Source: Paenibacillus sp. FSL R5-0517
Lineage (GTDB): Bacteria; Bacillota; Bacilli; Paenibacillales; Paenibacillaceae
DNA length: 64,000 bases
Assembly (NCBI RefSeq): GCF_037974355.1
Contig: NZ_CP150235.1
Span: 4,030,001-4,094,000 of the forward strand
Reading direction: 5' to 3'
Below, piece by piece: positions 50,912 to 59,728 of the stretch (the stretch's first letter is position 1; each line of letters opens with the position of its first letter). The position numbers were made by a program, and so were the translations under genes. The notes under the pieces were generated by a model that ran no database searches, had not been told where the DNA came from, and saw only the letters and a list, made by a program, of their open reading frames with translations.

Positions 50912-51619
50912 ATGACTAAAAAGATTTCAGGATCAAAAGGATTTATTGCAGGTTTTGTAGCAGCTGGAATGCTGTTTGGAGCGACTGCATTAGCTGCGAG
51001 TAATTCAGTAACAGTTGATATCGCAAACCTCAAGTTTATGTTTAACAATGTAGAAAAAAAGCAGGCAGCAGGAGAAGTAAGTTTCATTTATAAGGGTACT
51101 ACATATGTTCCTCTACGGTTTGTAAGTGAAGGTTTAGATGAGAAAGTGGAGTATGACGGTAAAAACAAAGCTATATGGGTTGGTAAACGTGATGGCTATG
51201 GTATCAATTTGACATCCAAGGATTATGCACGTTTTGATGCCTATAATGATCGTTTGTGGTTCAATGAATCCGATAAAACGGTGACAGGGACGGAGTATAG
51301 AAATAACATTCTCACAAGGGTTGACGCTAGATGGAAAGATGAGAAGGTTACATCGGTTGAGTATAACCTGGACGGAAAATATAAGCGTCTGACGGCTTTC
51401 GCGGGAGTTGAGGATAAGTACAAAAATACTTTAGGGGAGTACACAGTTACTTTCTATGGTGACGGAGAAGTCATTAAGTCATATGAAGGTTTGAAGGGCG
51501 GAGATCATGCGGTACCTGTAGATATTAATCTGGAGGGTGTACTGAAACTGAAAATTGAGTTCAGTGCAAAGGGTGATTATGCAAACATTTTAATTGGTGA
51601 GCCGAAGTTGTATCAGTAA
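50912..51619 (+). CDS. Secreted stalk-domain protein with carbohydrate-binding-like C-terminus
   Basis: A 235-aa protein. Residues 1-30 are a signal peptide (FIAGFVAAGMLFGATALAAS). About 35-95 are a copper amine oxidase N-like stalk domain (VDIANLKFMFNNVEKK, YVPLRFVSEGLDEKVEYD). About 150-235 resemble an NPCBM-like domain (FAGVEDKYKNTLGEYTVTFY, then LKLKIEFSA). GGAGAGAG precedes the ATG. It is oriented against the phage genes with a terminator after it, and so may be expressed in the lysogen as cargo. Confidence 0.75.
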   Translation: MTKKISGSKGFIAGFVAAGMLFGATALAASNSVTVDIANLKFMFNNVEKKQAAGEVSFIYKGTTYVPLRFVSEGLDEKVEYDGKNKAIWVGKRDGYGINLTSKDYARFDAYNDRLWFNESDKTVTGTEYRNNILTRVDARWKDEKVTSVEYNLDGKYKRLTAFAGVEDKYKNTLGEYTVTFYGDGEVIKSYEGLKGGDHAVPVDINLEGVLKLKIEFSAKGDYANILIGEPKLYQ

Positions 51620-51625
51620 TGATAA

Positions 51626-51657
51626 AACATCCAGTCAATGCATCGACTGGATGTTTT
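51626..51657. terminator. Bidirectional terminator
   Basis: AAACATCCAGTC pairs with GACTGGATGTTTTT between two converging genes. Confidence 0.85.
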
Positions 51658-51679
51658 TCTTTTAATCGCCCAAGGCTTC

Positions 51680-52309
51680 TCATCTCGGAATCAGTAAGCC
51701 TATTTCCCCTTCGTTATTCCGCCCTCTTCCATAGTCAATTGTTACAAAATCTAATGTCCGATTGAATTTCAAACTGTTCGCAATGTTAGCTATGGCTCTC
51801 CGCCGCTTATCGGCAAATGTGGTTGCAGCTATCCTAGGAACATCCTTGCGATATCCTTTTTCCATGTATTCTTGAGCCTTCAAGTACTTCTTACCCTCCA
51901 AAAATAGTAATCTTGCCGCTACCCCTTCGTGGGGATCTCTTAGATTATTTATTGCAAATCTGACATTGTTGGATATTGTTACGTAAAGTTTGTAGTTGGC
52001 GTGCCGCTTGTCCTTCATGATGATTGAGTTTGCTGTCACATCAGCAGTCAATTCATGTCCTGATTCGCGTTTCGCAACCGCCCCCTCCGCAGACAACAAT
52101 TCGTAAGCTGACATCCCGTTCTCGATCTGCTGAAGCGAAAATTCGTAGTTTTTTATGATATCAATCATGTCTACGTACTTCCCAAGTAACCACTTTGTCT
52201 TACGGATATCTACTTTATCCACGTCCGAAAAGAAATTGAGTTGAATGATCTTATTTGTATCTTCGATGTCTTCCTTACTGACTACTACCACAAATTCAGC
52301 TTCACTCAT
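51680..52309 (-). CDS. Hypothetical protein, candidate late regulator
   Basis: A 209-aa protein with N-terminal FVVVVSKEDIEDTNKIIQL, a central YEFSLQQIENGMSAYELLSA, and C-terminal VPRIAATTFADKRRRAIANIA helices reminiscent of the sigma-like ends of ArpU/RinA late regulators. Its place, last of the early block before the terminase operon, fits such a role, but the sequence match is weak. ATG 52309 has GAGGAGGTAC in front. Confidence 0.4.
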   Translation of the reverse strand: MSEAEFVVVVSKEDIEDTNKIIQLNFFSDVDKVDIRKTKWLLGKYVDMIDIIKNYEFSLQQIENGMSAYELLSAEGAVAKRESGHELTADVTANSIIMKDKRHANYKLYVTISNNVRFAINNLRDPHEGVAARLLFLEGKKYLKAQEYMEKGYRKDVPRIAATTFADKRRRAIANIANSLKFNRTLDFVTIDYGRGRNNEGEIGLLIPR

Positions 52310-52373
52310 GCTGTACCTCCTCTGGTTCAGGAAAATTTTCCTGATCGTATTTGCAACTTGAATCATTGTTTAA

Positions 52374-52613
52374 TCATTCCACTACCAATTTCCCTAATTC
52401 CCGAATCTCTGATTTGCTTCTAGCCTTTGTGAAGTTGTTCAGATATGCGATTTTCTTCATGGCACGCTTAGATTCAATTTTTACAACAATCTTTTCTGAG
52501 TTGGACATGTGGCTACTGTTAGCATCGTAAAATTTACGTTGTAATTTAAGTCCTGTCGTCATGATTTTTTGAATATCTACTGCATCGTCATAAGTTAGTC
52601 CGAATTGTCTCAT
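52374..52613 (-). CDS. Small basic hypothetical protein
   Basis: A 79-aa protein, Lys/Arg-rich and helical (KIVVKIESKRAMKKIAYLNN). It overlaps the YopX gene stop by ATGA. No family recognised. Confidence 0.5.
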   Translation of the reverse strand: MRQFGLTYDDAVDIQKIMTTGLKLQRKFYDANSSHMSNSEKIVVKIESKRAMKKIAYLNNFTKARSKSEIRELGKLVVE

Positions 52614-52990
52614 TCTGTATCCGCTCCTTCCCCACCCAATAATTCAGGGTTTTCGTAGATGTTGCCTATCACTTCTCCGTCAGCAATGTATCCCAAATGT
52701 AAGCCCATTAAAGGTTCTTTGTCTCTGAATAACTGAAACATGCCGCCGTACAATCTCACGACCAAGTTTTCAGGCAATGGGCCACTACTCTCAAAATTCA
52801 GCTTGTTTACTTTAACGATGTCACCATCGTAGTAATCCTTTCCTTTGCTGTCTTTGACTCCAGATCTAAGCATCAACATCATGTATGGTGACCATATGCA
52901 TACCTTCAACCAGTTCCGTTCTAAGAACTCATATGACATCTCTTTGGTTTCGGTATCCCATGCTCTCGCCCCAAACTCATACAGGTTCAT
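52610..52990 (-). CDS. YopX family protein
   Basis: A 126-aa protein with the YopX pattern: RAWDTETKEM, then MLRSGVKDSKGKDYYDGDIV and the end DGEVIGNIYENPELL. YopX proteins are common phage early proteins of unknown role. ATG 52990 has AAGGAG in front; it overlaps the ASCH-YopX gene by 14 bases. Confidence 0.8.
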   Translation of the reverse strand: MNLYEFGARAWDTETKEMSYEFLERNWLKVCIWSPYMMLMLRSGVKDSKGKDYYDGDIVKVNKLNFESSGPLPENLVVRLYGGMFQLFRDKEPLMGLHLGYIADGEVIGNIYENPELLGGEGADTE

Positions 52991-53669
52991 GCTTATCCGC
53001 TCCTTCCTTGGGAGCCAACCCTTGACGAGAGTGTACATTTCCGACAACCCTAACGCCTTCTGCCCGGCAGTATGATCCATCAAATTCAATCACTTCAGAT
53101 GCCCAAAGGTATCCGTCAGGCAAGGAATCAGCGACAAACATGAATCCGCTGCCCTCATACTTCACTTCACAAGTGTGAGTTTCGTCTTCATATCCCAACT
53201 CGACGATATCACCTTCAAATACCTCAACTTGATCACCTGATTCATCATGGAAGCCTGCGTATTGCAACCACTTCACGTTAGCTGCCAGAGGCTTCATAAG
53301 CATCTTTACATCCGACGTTTCCCATGCATATCGCCCAGGTTCAAAGTCTCCGAATTCATATTCTGGAGAGTACACCAATCTGTTTCCTTCCAACTCATAA
53401 CCATCTGTCCATGTATCCACCGATTTAAGGCAGTTGGTCAGTTTAGCAATCGCTACAACCGCACCCGTTGGCAGGTTATCTACTGTGTATCCATGCTGTT
53501 CTAGTGCTGCGCGAATCTCAGGATACTTGCAGGCATCCTTGTCGATCTTCTTCCCGGCATGGATGGCAATCTCGCCCCGATGCTTAGTAGGCCAGCTGCG
53601 TGTTTCATATTGTTTTGCTTCAATGGCGATCAATGTCGCCCACGGCTGAATAATTGTTATAGCCTTCAT
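52977..53669 (-). CDS. ASCH domain fused to a YopX-like domain
   Basis: A 230-aa protein. Residues 1-130 are an ASCH domain (KAITIIQPWATLIAIEAKQY, TKHRGEIAIHAGKKI, TGAVVAIAKL, YAWETSDVKML), an RNA- or modified-base-binding fold related to EVE/PUA. Residues 150-230 (DQVEVFEGDIVELGYEDETH then VRVVGNVHS) match YopX. Just upstream of a complete YopX gene. GGAAGGAAG precedes ATG 53669. Both calls by pattern; the fusion is unusual. Confidence 0.75.
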   Translation of the reverse strand: MKAITIIQPWATLIAIEAKQYETRSWPTKHRGEIAIHAGKKIDKDACKYPEIRAALEQHGYTVDNLPTGAVVAIAKLTNCLKSVDTWTDGYELEGNRLVYSPEYEFGDFEPGRYAWETSDVKMLMKPLAANVKWLQYAGFHDESGDQVEVFEGDIVELGYEDETHTCEVKYEGSGFMFVADSLPDGYLWASEVIEFDGSYCRAEGVRVVGNVHSRQGLAPKEGADKHEPV

Positions 53670-53688
53670 GACAGTTCTTCCTTCCCTT

Positions 53689-55464
53689 CTATATACTGAA
53701 TGCCATCTGCCCAGCTTCCTGCTCTGAATACCGCTCCAGAGTAAGGTTATTTCCCGATCCTGTGCATATTTCCGGAAGATTAGCCCGGACCAAAGCTTGA
53801 GCAAACGGTGGAGGTACCGCATTTCCACACCGAGCTACTTGGGCGCTCTTGGAATACTTCTGACCGTTTGCATCAACTGCGATAGTGTAGTTGCTCGGGA
53901 ATCCTTGTGCCGCAAACAGTTCGTGTGGCTCAAGCATCCGCATACCGATATCAATAATCTGATAATCAACGCCTTGAATTGTGACCAGTCCGAACCGATC
54001 CTTGGTTGTAATCGTGTGAAGCGGCTTATCCAACGTCTGTCCGTTATCTGCGCTACCGTAATATTTCATGAGGAACGCCCGTACCTCTCCAAAGTGCAGT
54101 CCGCCTGCCGTAATCGTTTGAAGCGGATCTGTAACCGGCTGCCCCGTATTGGTTCCGCGCATCTTGACCAGGTGACTGGTGACGAGGGCACTTTTCCCGC
54201 CTCCTCCAGCCGTGACAGTTCCTATCGGTTCATCAACTGAACTGCCAACCGATTCTCCGAAGTGACGGGCAATGAATGCTGAAGCTATGGCGAATTTGTT
54301 TCCTCCTGCTGTCACCGTTCCAAGAGGTTTATTCAGATCCAGCACCCTTCGGCCTTCTGGGTCTCCGTAACCCATCTGTATCAGTGCAGGGCTGATTAAC
54401 ATGTGCTGATTTCCTGTCGTCACAGTCCTAAGTGGTTCGTCAGGTGCGCTGCCAGGATGACCCGTTGTATTAACTCCAAGAACCGGAGTCACAAGTAAAT
54501 GTTCTGCCTTGGTTGTAATAGTTGTGAGCGGGTCCGTAGCTTTGTATTGCAACCGATCCCCAGCATATCCCGTCTGTCCAATTCGTGCGATGTATGGCGT
54601 TACCAAGCCCCAACCATTCTTGGCTGTGATAGTCTTCAATGGTTCTTGGATAGAATCGCAGTAATGATGATTGCTACCGGAGAAGTTGACGCGCATGACG
54701 AATGGCTCCGGGTTGTCGATAACAAACTTTTGCATGCCGCGTGCTATGCGGCGCATCGTGTTTTCTGCAAGAGGTTTCTTCCGTTCAAATATGCTCGGGC
54801 AGGGGATGGTCCAATCAATGATTTCAGCCGCCGTCCTCCATGGAAGCCGTTTCCCCGACTTAACTTCTGCACTATCCGGCGCTCCGTGCGTTGGCTCAGG
54901 CCAGACAATTGGTTTACCGTCTCTACGAGCTACCATAAACAGCCGCTTGCGAATTGTAGGCGCTCCGTAATCACAAGCCCTTAACTCTTTCCATTCAACC
55001 TTGTATCCCTGCCGTCGAAGTGCATTCACGAATGTTCGGAAGGTCCGGCCCTTCTGATCCTTGTCGGGATACCCATCAGCAGTTAAAGGTCCCCATGTCG
55101 TGAATTCCTCCACGTTTTCCAGCATGATAACCCTCGGTTTAACCGTTGCTGCCCACCGAACGGCGACCCATGCCAAACCGCGGATCTCTTTTGCAACCGG
55201 CTTGCCTCCCTTAGCCTTGGAGAAGTGTTTGCAATCAGGGCTGAACCACGCCAGCCCCACTGGACGACCTTTTACCGCTTCAACCGGGTTCACTTCCCAC
55301 ACAGATTCACAATAGTGCTCCGTATCTGGGTGATTGACCTCATGCATTGCAATAGCTGCTGGGTCGTGATTAATTGCTATATCTACACTGCGTCCGGTTG
55401 CCAGCTCAATACCTGTACTGGCACCGCCACCGCCTGCGAAATTATCGACTATGATTTCCTTCAT
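53689..55464 (-). CDS. Phage C5 cytosine DNA methyltransferase with tandem repeats
   Basis: A 591-aa enzyme. Motif I is DNFAGGGGASTG at residues 7-18, motif IV FSPDCKHFSKAKGG with the catalytic Cys near 78, motif VI MLENVEEF, VIII RKRLFMVARR; the C-terminal motifs IX-X (MLEPHELFAAQGFP, RCGNAVPPPFAQAL) are intact. Between them, about residues 275-510, stand six or seven 38-aa repeats each with D-x-PL-x-T-(I/V)-T. It methylates cytosine in a target set by the variable part, probably to protect phage DNA. No cognate restriction enzyme is adjacent. Confidence 0.85.
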   Translation of the reverse strand: MKEIIVDNFAGGGGASTGIELATGRSVDIAINHDPAAIAMHEVNHPDTEHYCESVWEVNPVEAVKGRPVGLAWFSPDCKHFSKAKGGKPVAKEIRGLAWVAVRWAATVKPRVIMLENVEEFTTWGPLTADGYPDKDQKGRTFRTFVNALRRQGYKVEWKELRACDYGAPTIRKRLFMVARRDGKPIVWPEPTHGAPDSAEVKSGKRLPWRTAAEIIDWTIPCPSIFERKKPLAENTMRRIARGMQKFVIDNPEPFVMRVNFSGSNHHYCDSIQEPLKTITAKNGWGLVTPYIARIGQTGYAGDRLQYKATDPLTTITTKAEHLLVTPVLGVNTTGHPGSAPDEPLRTVTTGNQHMLISPALIQMGYGDPEGRRVLDLNKPLGTVTAGGNKFAIASAFIARHFGESVGSSVDEPIGTVTAGGGGKSALVTSHLVKMRGTNTGQPVTDPLQTITAGGLHFGEVRAFLMKYYGSADNGQTLDKPLHTITTKDRFGLVTIQGVDYQIIDIGMRMLEPHELFAAQGFPSNYTIAVDANGQKYSKSAQVARCGNAVPPPFAQALVRANLPEICTGSGNNLTLERYSEQEAGQMAFSI

Positions 55465-55551
55465 GTGTGTCTTGTCTCCCTTCCTTTGTTATCCGGGGAA
55501 CCAAACCCTAAATAACGTTATAAATTCGTTGTTATATGAATTAATTGCATA

Positions 55552-56217
55552 TTAATCATCAAAGTGTCCGTATCCAAACGGGATTTGATGCTTCTCTTCA
55601 ATTCTTACGATATCACTTATTAAAGACTCAAAAATAGCTATCTGTTTATCATCCATCATTTCAATAAGCCGAACCTCTTTTGCTTTCAATGAACGTCCTG
55701 CTGCTGACGAGATAAGTTCTTTAACCGGGTTCAGGGACTGCTGTCGATTTTGCTTCTCTTGATCCGCTCTCTTCTGCGCCTCTTGCTTCCGGTTATACTC
55801 GTCCCAGTCCTGTTCATCAAACCAGAAGCGGTCTCCGTATTTATCACGGAAAGCTGAAATCCAGAACTGGAGTAATTCTTCGTTTGTTTGAATCCGATCA
55901 TGACAGGGCCAGCAAAGCCGAAGGCCGTTGGTCTTAACTCCCCGTCCTTTTCTGCCTCGCGGATATACATGGTGAGTTGTTGTTGCTTCAATGATCTTGC
56001 AGCATTCACAAATTCCGTTTGATTCTTCAATAAGCTCAGTTATGACTTCTTTTGGGAAATCGCCGCGCTCCTTTGAGCCTGGTCTGGATTGGTGATGGGC
56101 TAAAATGTCCTTTTTCCATTCCCGTACAGGCTTTTTATCTTTCTTAGTTCGCCCGAAGCTGCTCACTTTCTTTCCTTTCGCTTTCTTCTCCGGTTTCCAG
56201 AATGTTTGATGGGCCAT
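55552..56217 (-). CDS. HNH endonuclease domain protein
   Basis: A 221-aa protein. Basic N-terminus (KKAKGKKVSSFGRTKKDKK), an HNH core CECCKIIEATTTHHVYPRG and NGLRLCWPCHDRI at about 85-125, with zinc CxxC pairs and the TTHHV His, and a charged helical C-terminus. It likely nicks or cuts DNA and may act with the replication genes. ATG 56217 is used because of GGTGG spacing; the GTG at 56229 is too near it. Confidence 0.75.
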   Translation of the reverse strand: MAHQTFWKPEKKAKGKKVSSFGRTKKDKKPVREWKKDILAHHQSRPGSKERGDFPKEVITELIEESNGICECCKIIEATTTHHVYPRGRKGRGVKTNGLRLCWPCHDRIQTNEELLQFWISAFRDKYGDRFWFDEQDWDEYNRKQEAQKRADQEKQNRQQSLNPVKELISSAAGRSLKAKEVRLIEMMDDKQIAIFESLISDIVRIEEKHQIPFGYGHFDD

Positions 56218-56275
56218 TTCCTCATCCACCTTTCCAACGTTTTTCCTGTCCTTATGCTTATATTTTGAACCTAAT

Positions 56276-56461
56276 TTACTGCATACCCACTACGGATTTG
56301 ATAGACTCCAACAACCCAACACGCTCTAAAACAGCGTAATGAGCCTGTCTTTCCTGAGCAGTAGCCTGTACTCCGTTTATTGTGTATCCAACATAAAAAG
56401 CAATAGCCTGCTGCACTTCAGTAGGTTGCTGATCGAAGTTGTTCAAATCTACAGTACTCAC
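56276..56461 (-). CDS. Small hypothetical phage protein
   Basis: A 61-aa acidic protein (NFDQQPTEVQQAIAFYVGYT). GTG 56461 has AAAGGAGG at better spacing than the TTG at 56467. No family recognised. Confidence 0.5.
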   Translation of the reverse strand: MSTVDLNNFDQQPTEVQQAIAFYVGYTINGVQATAQERQAHYAVLERVGLLESIKSVVGMQ

Positions 56462-56474
56462 ATCCAAACCTCCT

Positions 56475-56654
56475 TTACAAAACCGAAACTAGACTCTGTT
56501 TTTCTTCAAACTTTGATTTTATATCGAGAGGCAAGTCACTAATTACTGCATCCCAAGCGTTTATCAATTTTTTGTTAGATGCACTTAATTGTTTAATTTG
56601 CGTATACCTTTCAGATAAAGCTGTGGAGAATTCATCTTTCTCAGCTTCAGTCAC
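56475..56654 (-). CDS. Small hypothetical phage protein
   Basis: A 59-aa helical protein (EKDEFSTALSERYTQIKQLS). GTG 56654 with GGGAGGTG in front; the GTG at 56663 lies inside the ribosome site. Confidence 0.5.
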   Translation of the reverse strand: MTEAEKDEFSTALSERYTQIKQLSASNKKLINAWDAVISDLPLDIKSKFEEKQSLVSVL

Positions 56655-56752
56655 AGAGTACACCTCCCTATTGACTATTTAGTCCAAATAGAATGTTTCG
56701 TAGATAGGTAAGGAAATATTTCCTTTACCCTTGGGTTCAGGGCTTTGTCCCC

Positions 56753-57037
56753 TCATGCCTCCACTGGAAGCTCCATCGTATCTCCCTCTTGCCTAAACTC
56801 AACTTGATTTGGATCGTATGTTGGTTCCCAATGACCGTTTTCTTGTAAGATGCGTACAACGTCTTCAGCGTAAGTTTCGTCAGTATTTACGACCAGGTAC
56901 ATGTTGAACCCAACCTTCCCCTCCGCAACTCGACCATACTGAATTTTGTGAAACAAGCGCAGCAAGTCCTCTTTCTCTTGTTGGTCAAGGTGCTTATTAA
57001 CGTCCTCGTTTTTGATTACGGTATGTTTGATTTTCAT
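56753..57037 (-). CDS. Small hypothetical phage protein
   Basis: A 94-aa protein (HTVIKNEDVNKHLDQQEKED, then GFNMYLVVNTDETYAEDV). ATG 57037 has AAGGGAG in front. It overlaps the DUF1064 gene, and both belong to the replication operon. Function unknown. Confidence 0.5.
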   Translation of the reverse strand: MKIKHTVIKNEDVNKHLDQQEKEDLLRLFHKIQYGRVAEGKVGFNMYLVVNTDETYAEDVVRILQENGHWEPTYDPNQVEFRQEGDTMELPVEA

Positions 57038-57509
57038 TTTGCTTTCTCCCTTCATCTGCTCGTTTTTTAAGTGCATTCGCCACTCGTTTACGCGCTGATT
57101 TTTCCTTCTTGTATTGTGCGAGAGGAATGAATTCTCCGCGCTTTTTAACAAGTATATCTATTGGTAAAGTCGGATATTTAGCTTGGAATAGTCTCAGTTT
57201 GACTCGGAATGTGGAGGTCTCCACTCCTTTTATATCTACCACCCGCTGCCTATCATCCAACTCAGTTACCAAAAAATCAGCAATGTAAGTGATCTTTGGC
57301 TTCTCTTGTAGAATAAACTTAGGATGACATTCAAAGTCTTTGATCTCCCCATACTTCCGTTGCTGGAGAAGCAGCTGATAGTACTCCCCCTCCGCAACGC
57401 TGTCGAATCGTTTACCGGTTACATCAAGACTATGTTTTTTAACGATCCATTCCGTGAACAAAGTTCCGTCTTCAGTAACAATCACTTTGGTTGCATTGTA
57501 TTTGTTCAT
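56997..57509 (-). CDS. DUF1064 family phage nuclease
   Basis: A 170-aa protein: NKYNATKVIVTEDG, then RFDSVAEGEYYQLLLQQRKYG, ITYIADFLV and RQRVVDIKGVET, the DUF1064 pattern with E, D and the D-x-K nuclease core (PD-(D/E)XK-like). Phage members are thought to be structure-specific nucleases. The start overlaps the clamp stop by TAATG. Basic C-terminal tail. Confidence 0.8.
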   Translation of the reverse strand: MNKYNATKVIVTEDGTLFTEWIVKKHSLDVTGKRFDSVAEGEYYQLLLQQRKYGEIKDFECHPKFILQEKPKITYIADFLVTELDDRQRVVDIKGVETSTFRVKLRLFQAKYPTLPIDILVKKRGEFIPLAQYKKEKSARKRVANALKKRADEGRKQNENQTYRNQKRGR

Positions 57510-58639
57510 TACACTTCTTCCGTCCTATAAGGGAGTACCATATGGAGTGATTTCTCGTCACTTTCATCCAGGATATAAATTGGCTTCAACTTGCCCGGGA
57601 AAACCAGTGTCACCTTCTCTCCTTCTAATGCTTTGATAGCATCTATGAAGTACTTGGAATTCAGGGCAACAGCAAAATTTTCGCCTTTAAACGAAACTGG
57701 AACTATACTCTCATTTGCCTTTCCAGATTCTCTTCCTTTACCGCGAATACTCACTTCATTCTCTGTGATGCTGATGACGATCTGGTTATGTTTTTCTTCC
57801 TTGGCAAGTGTGTATACGAGGTCAAGACAACTCAATATCTCTCCTTTATCTACGATCACCTCGGTAACACCATCTGGCACAATCGACATCCGGCTCACAT
57901 CCGGGAACGCCCCCTCCAATACTCGGGAGTAAAAGGTGAAACGGTCTGTTCTCGCGAATACGTGCACCACTTCTCCGGTGAATGATTTCGAAAATCCAAA
58001 TTCAAGATTGTCTTTATCCAAGATAATCTTTTGCAACTCACCCAATGCCTTAGCCTCAATGACAGCTCCACCCAAGTTGCCTACTTCTGTGCGCTGCTCC
58101 GTTTTTGCAAGTCTGTGCCGGTCTGTCGCTTCAATGCCAAATACTCCGTCATTAATGTAAACATGTGCTCCAGCTAGGATTGCCGCATTCTTGCCGGTTG
58201 GATCAGCAGCATAGGTCGCTTTTCTGAAAAGCCGTTTAAGTTCTTTGCCAGTAGTTTCAAACAACTCGCTATCATCAATGTCAGGTACTCTCGGAAACTC
58301 TTCTGTATCGAAGACACCCATATCTATTTCTTTCTTCCGAGAAATGATAATCACGTTGTTTCCCTGCTTCTCAATGCTCACATCGCCATTCAATTTCTTG
58401 ATCACTTCCAGCGATAGCTTAGGGAGTGCAATCTGACCAGGCGATTCAACTTGAACATGTTCACTGAAAATATAAGACTGTATCGTTGTTCTTGTATCCG
58501 TTCCGGTGACCTTTACCCCATCCGCTCCAGCTTCGATCAAAAAGCAGTCTAGGATTGGCATGATGTTCTTGCTTGCAATGGCCTTACTTGCATCTTCCAA
58601 GGCTTCTGCAAGTAGTTCGCTATCAACGACTATTTTCAT
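57509..58639 (-). CDS. dnaN: Phage-encoded DNA polymerase III beta sliding clamp
   Basis: A 376-aa complete DnaN: three clamp domains with KIVVDSELLAEALEDASKAI at the start, TGTDTRTTIQSYI, YAADPTGKNAAILAG, IEATDRHRLAKTEQRTEV and the C-terminal MVLPYRTEEV. It tethers DNA polymerase to DNA. No phage DNA polymerase gene is in the window, so this clamp would serve the host polymerase III or a polymerase beyond the window. Overlaps the zinc ribbon gene upstream by 17 bases. Confidence 0.93.
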   Translation of the reverse strand: MKIVVDSELLAEALEDASKAIASKNIMPILDCFLIEAGADGVKVTGTDTRTTIQSYIFSEHVQVESPGQIALPKLSLEVIKKLNGDVSIEKQGNNVIIISRKKEIDMGVFDTEEFPRVPDIDDSELFETTGKELKRLFRKATYAADPTGKNAAILAGAHVYINDGVFGIEATDRHRLAKTEQRTEVGNLGGAVIEAKALGELQKIILDKDNLEFGFSKSFTGEVVHVFARTDRFTFYSRVLEGAFPDVSRMSIVPDGVTEVIVDKGEILSCLDLVYTLAKEEKHNQIVISITENEVSIRGKGRESGKANESIVPVSFKGENFAVALNSKYFIDAIKALEGEKVTLVFPGKLKPIYILDESDEKSLHMVLPYRTEEV

Positions 58640-58763
58640 AAGGACGATTTCCCTCCTGAGGTTTTTTCTTAGCGATGGGATTGCACTCCGGGCAAGGGCC
58701 GAGCATCATCATTGCACCAACAAATTGATATTTTACCGTTGCACCACCACAAGTTTTGCACAT
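58623..58763 (-). CDS. Tiny zinc-ribbon protein between helicase loader and clamp
   Basis: A 46-aa protein with CKTCGG at residues 2-7 and CPEC near 25, a likely four-Cys zinc ribbon. GGAGGGGATAGT precedes ATG 58763 and it overlaps the start of dnaN. Such a peptide may bind nucleic acid or a partner protein in replication. Confidence 0.6.
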   Translation of the reverse strand: MCKTCGGATVKYQFVGAMMMLGPCPECNPIAKKKPQEGNRPYENSR

Positions 58764-58767
58764 ACTA

Positions 58768-59724
58768 CTATCCCCTCCGTCTATTTCTTCCGCCCACTGG
58801 CAGTATTTTTACAAAAGGCTCAATCCGTTCAATAATCCGCTCCGCCTTCTTCTCATGCTGCTTTCTATCCATCTCTTTGGCATCCTTTACATTAGCCAAG
58901 TGGTGTCTCAATTCTTTGATAGTCAAATTGGATGTGTAGATTGTCGGAAGCCGCTCCATGCGTCGCTGGAGTATAGGACCTATTACTTCATCCCTTGTCC
59001 AAATGGTTAATGTCTCAGCTCCAATATCATCAAGTATCAGTACAGAAGCAGTCCTGAGAGAGTCGAGTTTGTTCTCTACCGTCTCTGTCTTGGAACCAAT
59101 AGCATCCTTGACCTCAAGTAGAAAATCCGGGACATAAACCATGAGAACATCTATGTCACATTTGGCAATTTCTTGAGCAATCGCTCCAGCGATCAGGCTT
59201 TTACCTACACCCATCGGGCCGTAAAAGTACAACCCTTCTGTCGTTTGCCCTGGAACAAATGTGCTACAGAATTTTACCGCCGCCGTAATGGCGGCTAATC
59301 GTTGCGGATCAGGTTCGATTTCATCAAAGGTCGCGTCCAAAATGTGAGCGGGTATAAAATGGCTTTTGATTCTCTGACCGATCCCCTGCTGTCTCTCGTA
59401 GGCCTTTAATGAATTGCATTTCCTGAGCCTAAACACCAACTCGTCCTGTTTATTTGTGTTAGGTTCTTCAACGCTCCTGTGACCCTTCTGGACGTTCTGG
59501 CAGTCTCTTAAACCAGGACACGCCGCGCATGCATCACATTGAGCAAGATGCTCTGACACATCCCTGTATCTTCTTGGGCTTGTCAGGTCGCCTGAACGAT
59601 CAGGATAAGCCTGTCTGAGTCGCTGAATCTCAGGGTGCGTATCAATCTTCTGGATAGCTGCCTGTCGTCTTTCTGCAAAATCAGGAGGCATCAGCGCCCT
59701 TAACTCTTCTTGAAAGCTGCCCAT
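58768..59724 (-). CDS. DnaI/DnaC-type helicase loader
   Basis: A 318-aa AAA+ protein. An N-terminal zinc cluster (CDACAACPGLRDC near residue 70) as in DnaI, Walker A FYGPMGVGKSLIAG near 170, Walker B VLILDDIGAET near 237, sensor 1 IYTSN near 270. It loads the replicative helicase on the origin opened by the initiator of the next gene. AAGGAG precedes the ATG. Confidence 0.9.
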   Translation of the reverse strand: MGSFQEELRALMPPDFAERRQAAIQKIDTHPEIQRLRQAYPDRSGDLTSPRRYRDVSEHLAQCDACAACPGLRDCQNVQKGHRSVEEPNTNKQDELVFRLRKCNSLKAYERQQGIGQRIKSHFIPAHILDATFDEIEPDPQRLAAITAAVKFCSTFVPGQTTEGLYFYGPMGVGKSLIAGAIAQEIAKCDIDVLMVYVPDFLLEVKDAIGSKTETVENKLDSLRTASVLILDDIGAETLTIWTRDEVIGPILQRRMERLPTIYTSNLTIKELRHHLANVKDAKEMDRKQHEKKAERIIERIEPFVKILPVGGRNRRRG

Positions 59725-59728
59725 ACAC

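Noticed and set aside
53797..54984. Open plus-strand frames opposite the methyltransferase gene
   Set aside because: Shadow frames of a gene with all motifs of C5 methyltransferases and no ribosome sites.
53689..56217. Restriction-modification pair made of the methyltransferase and HNH genes
   Set aside because: The HNH protein has the short zinc HNH type common in phage replication regions and no target recognition domain; an orphan phage methyltransferase is more likely.
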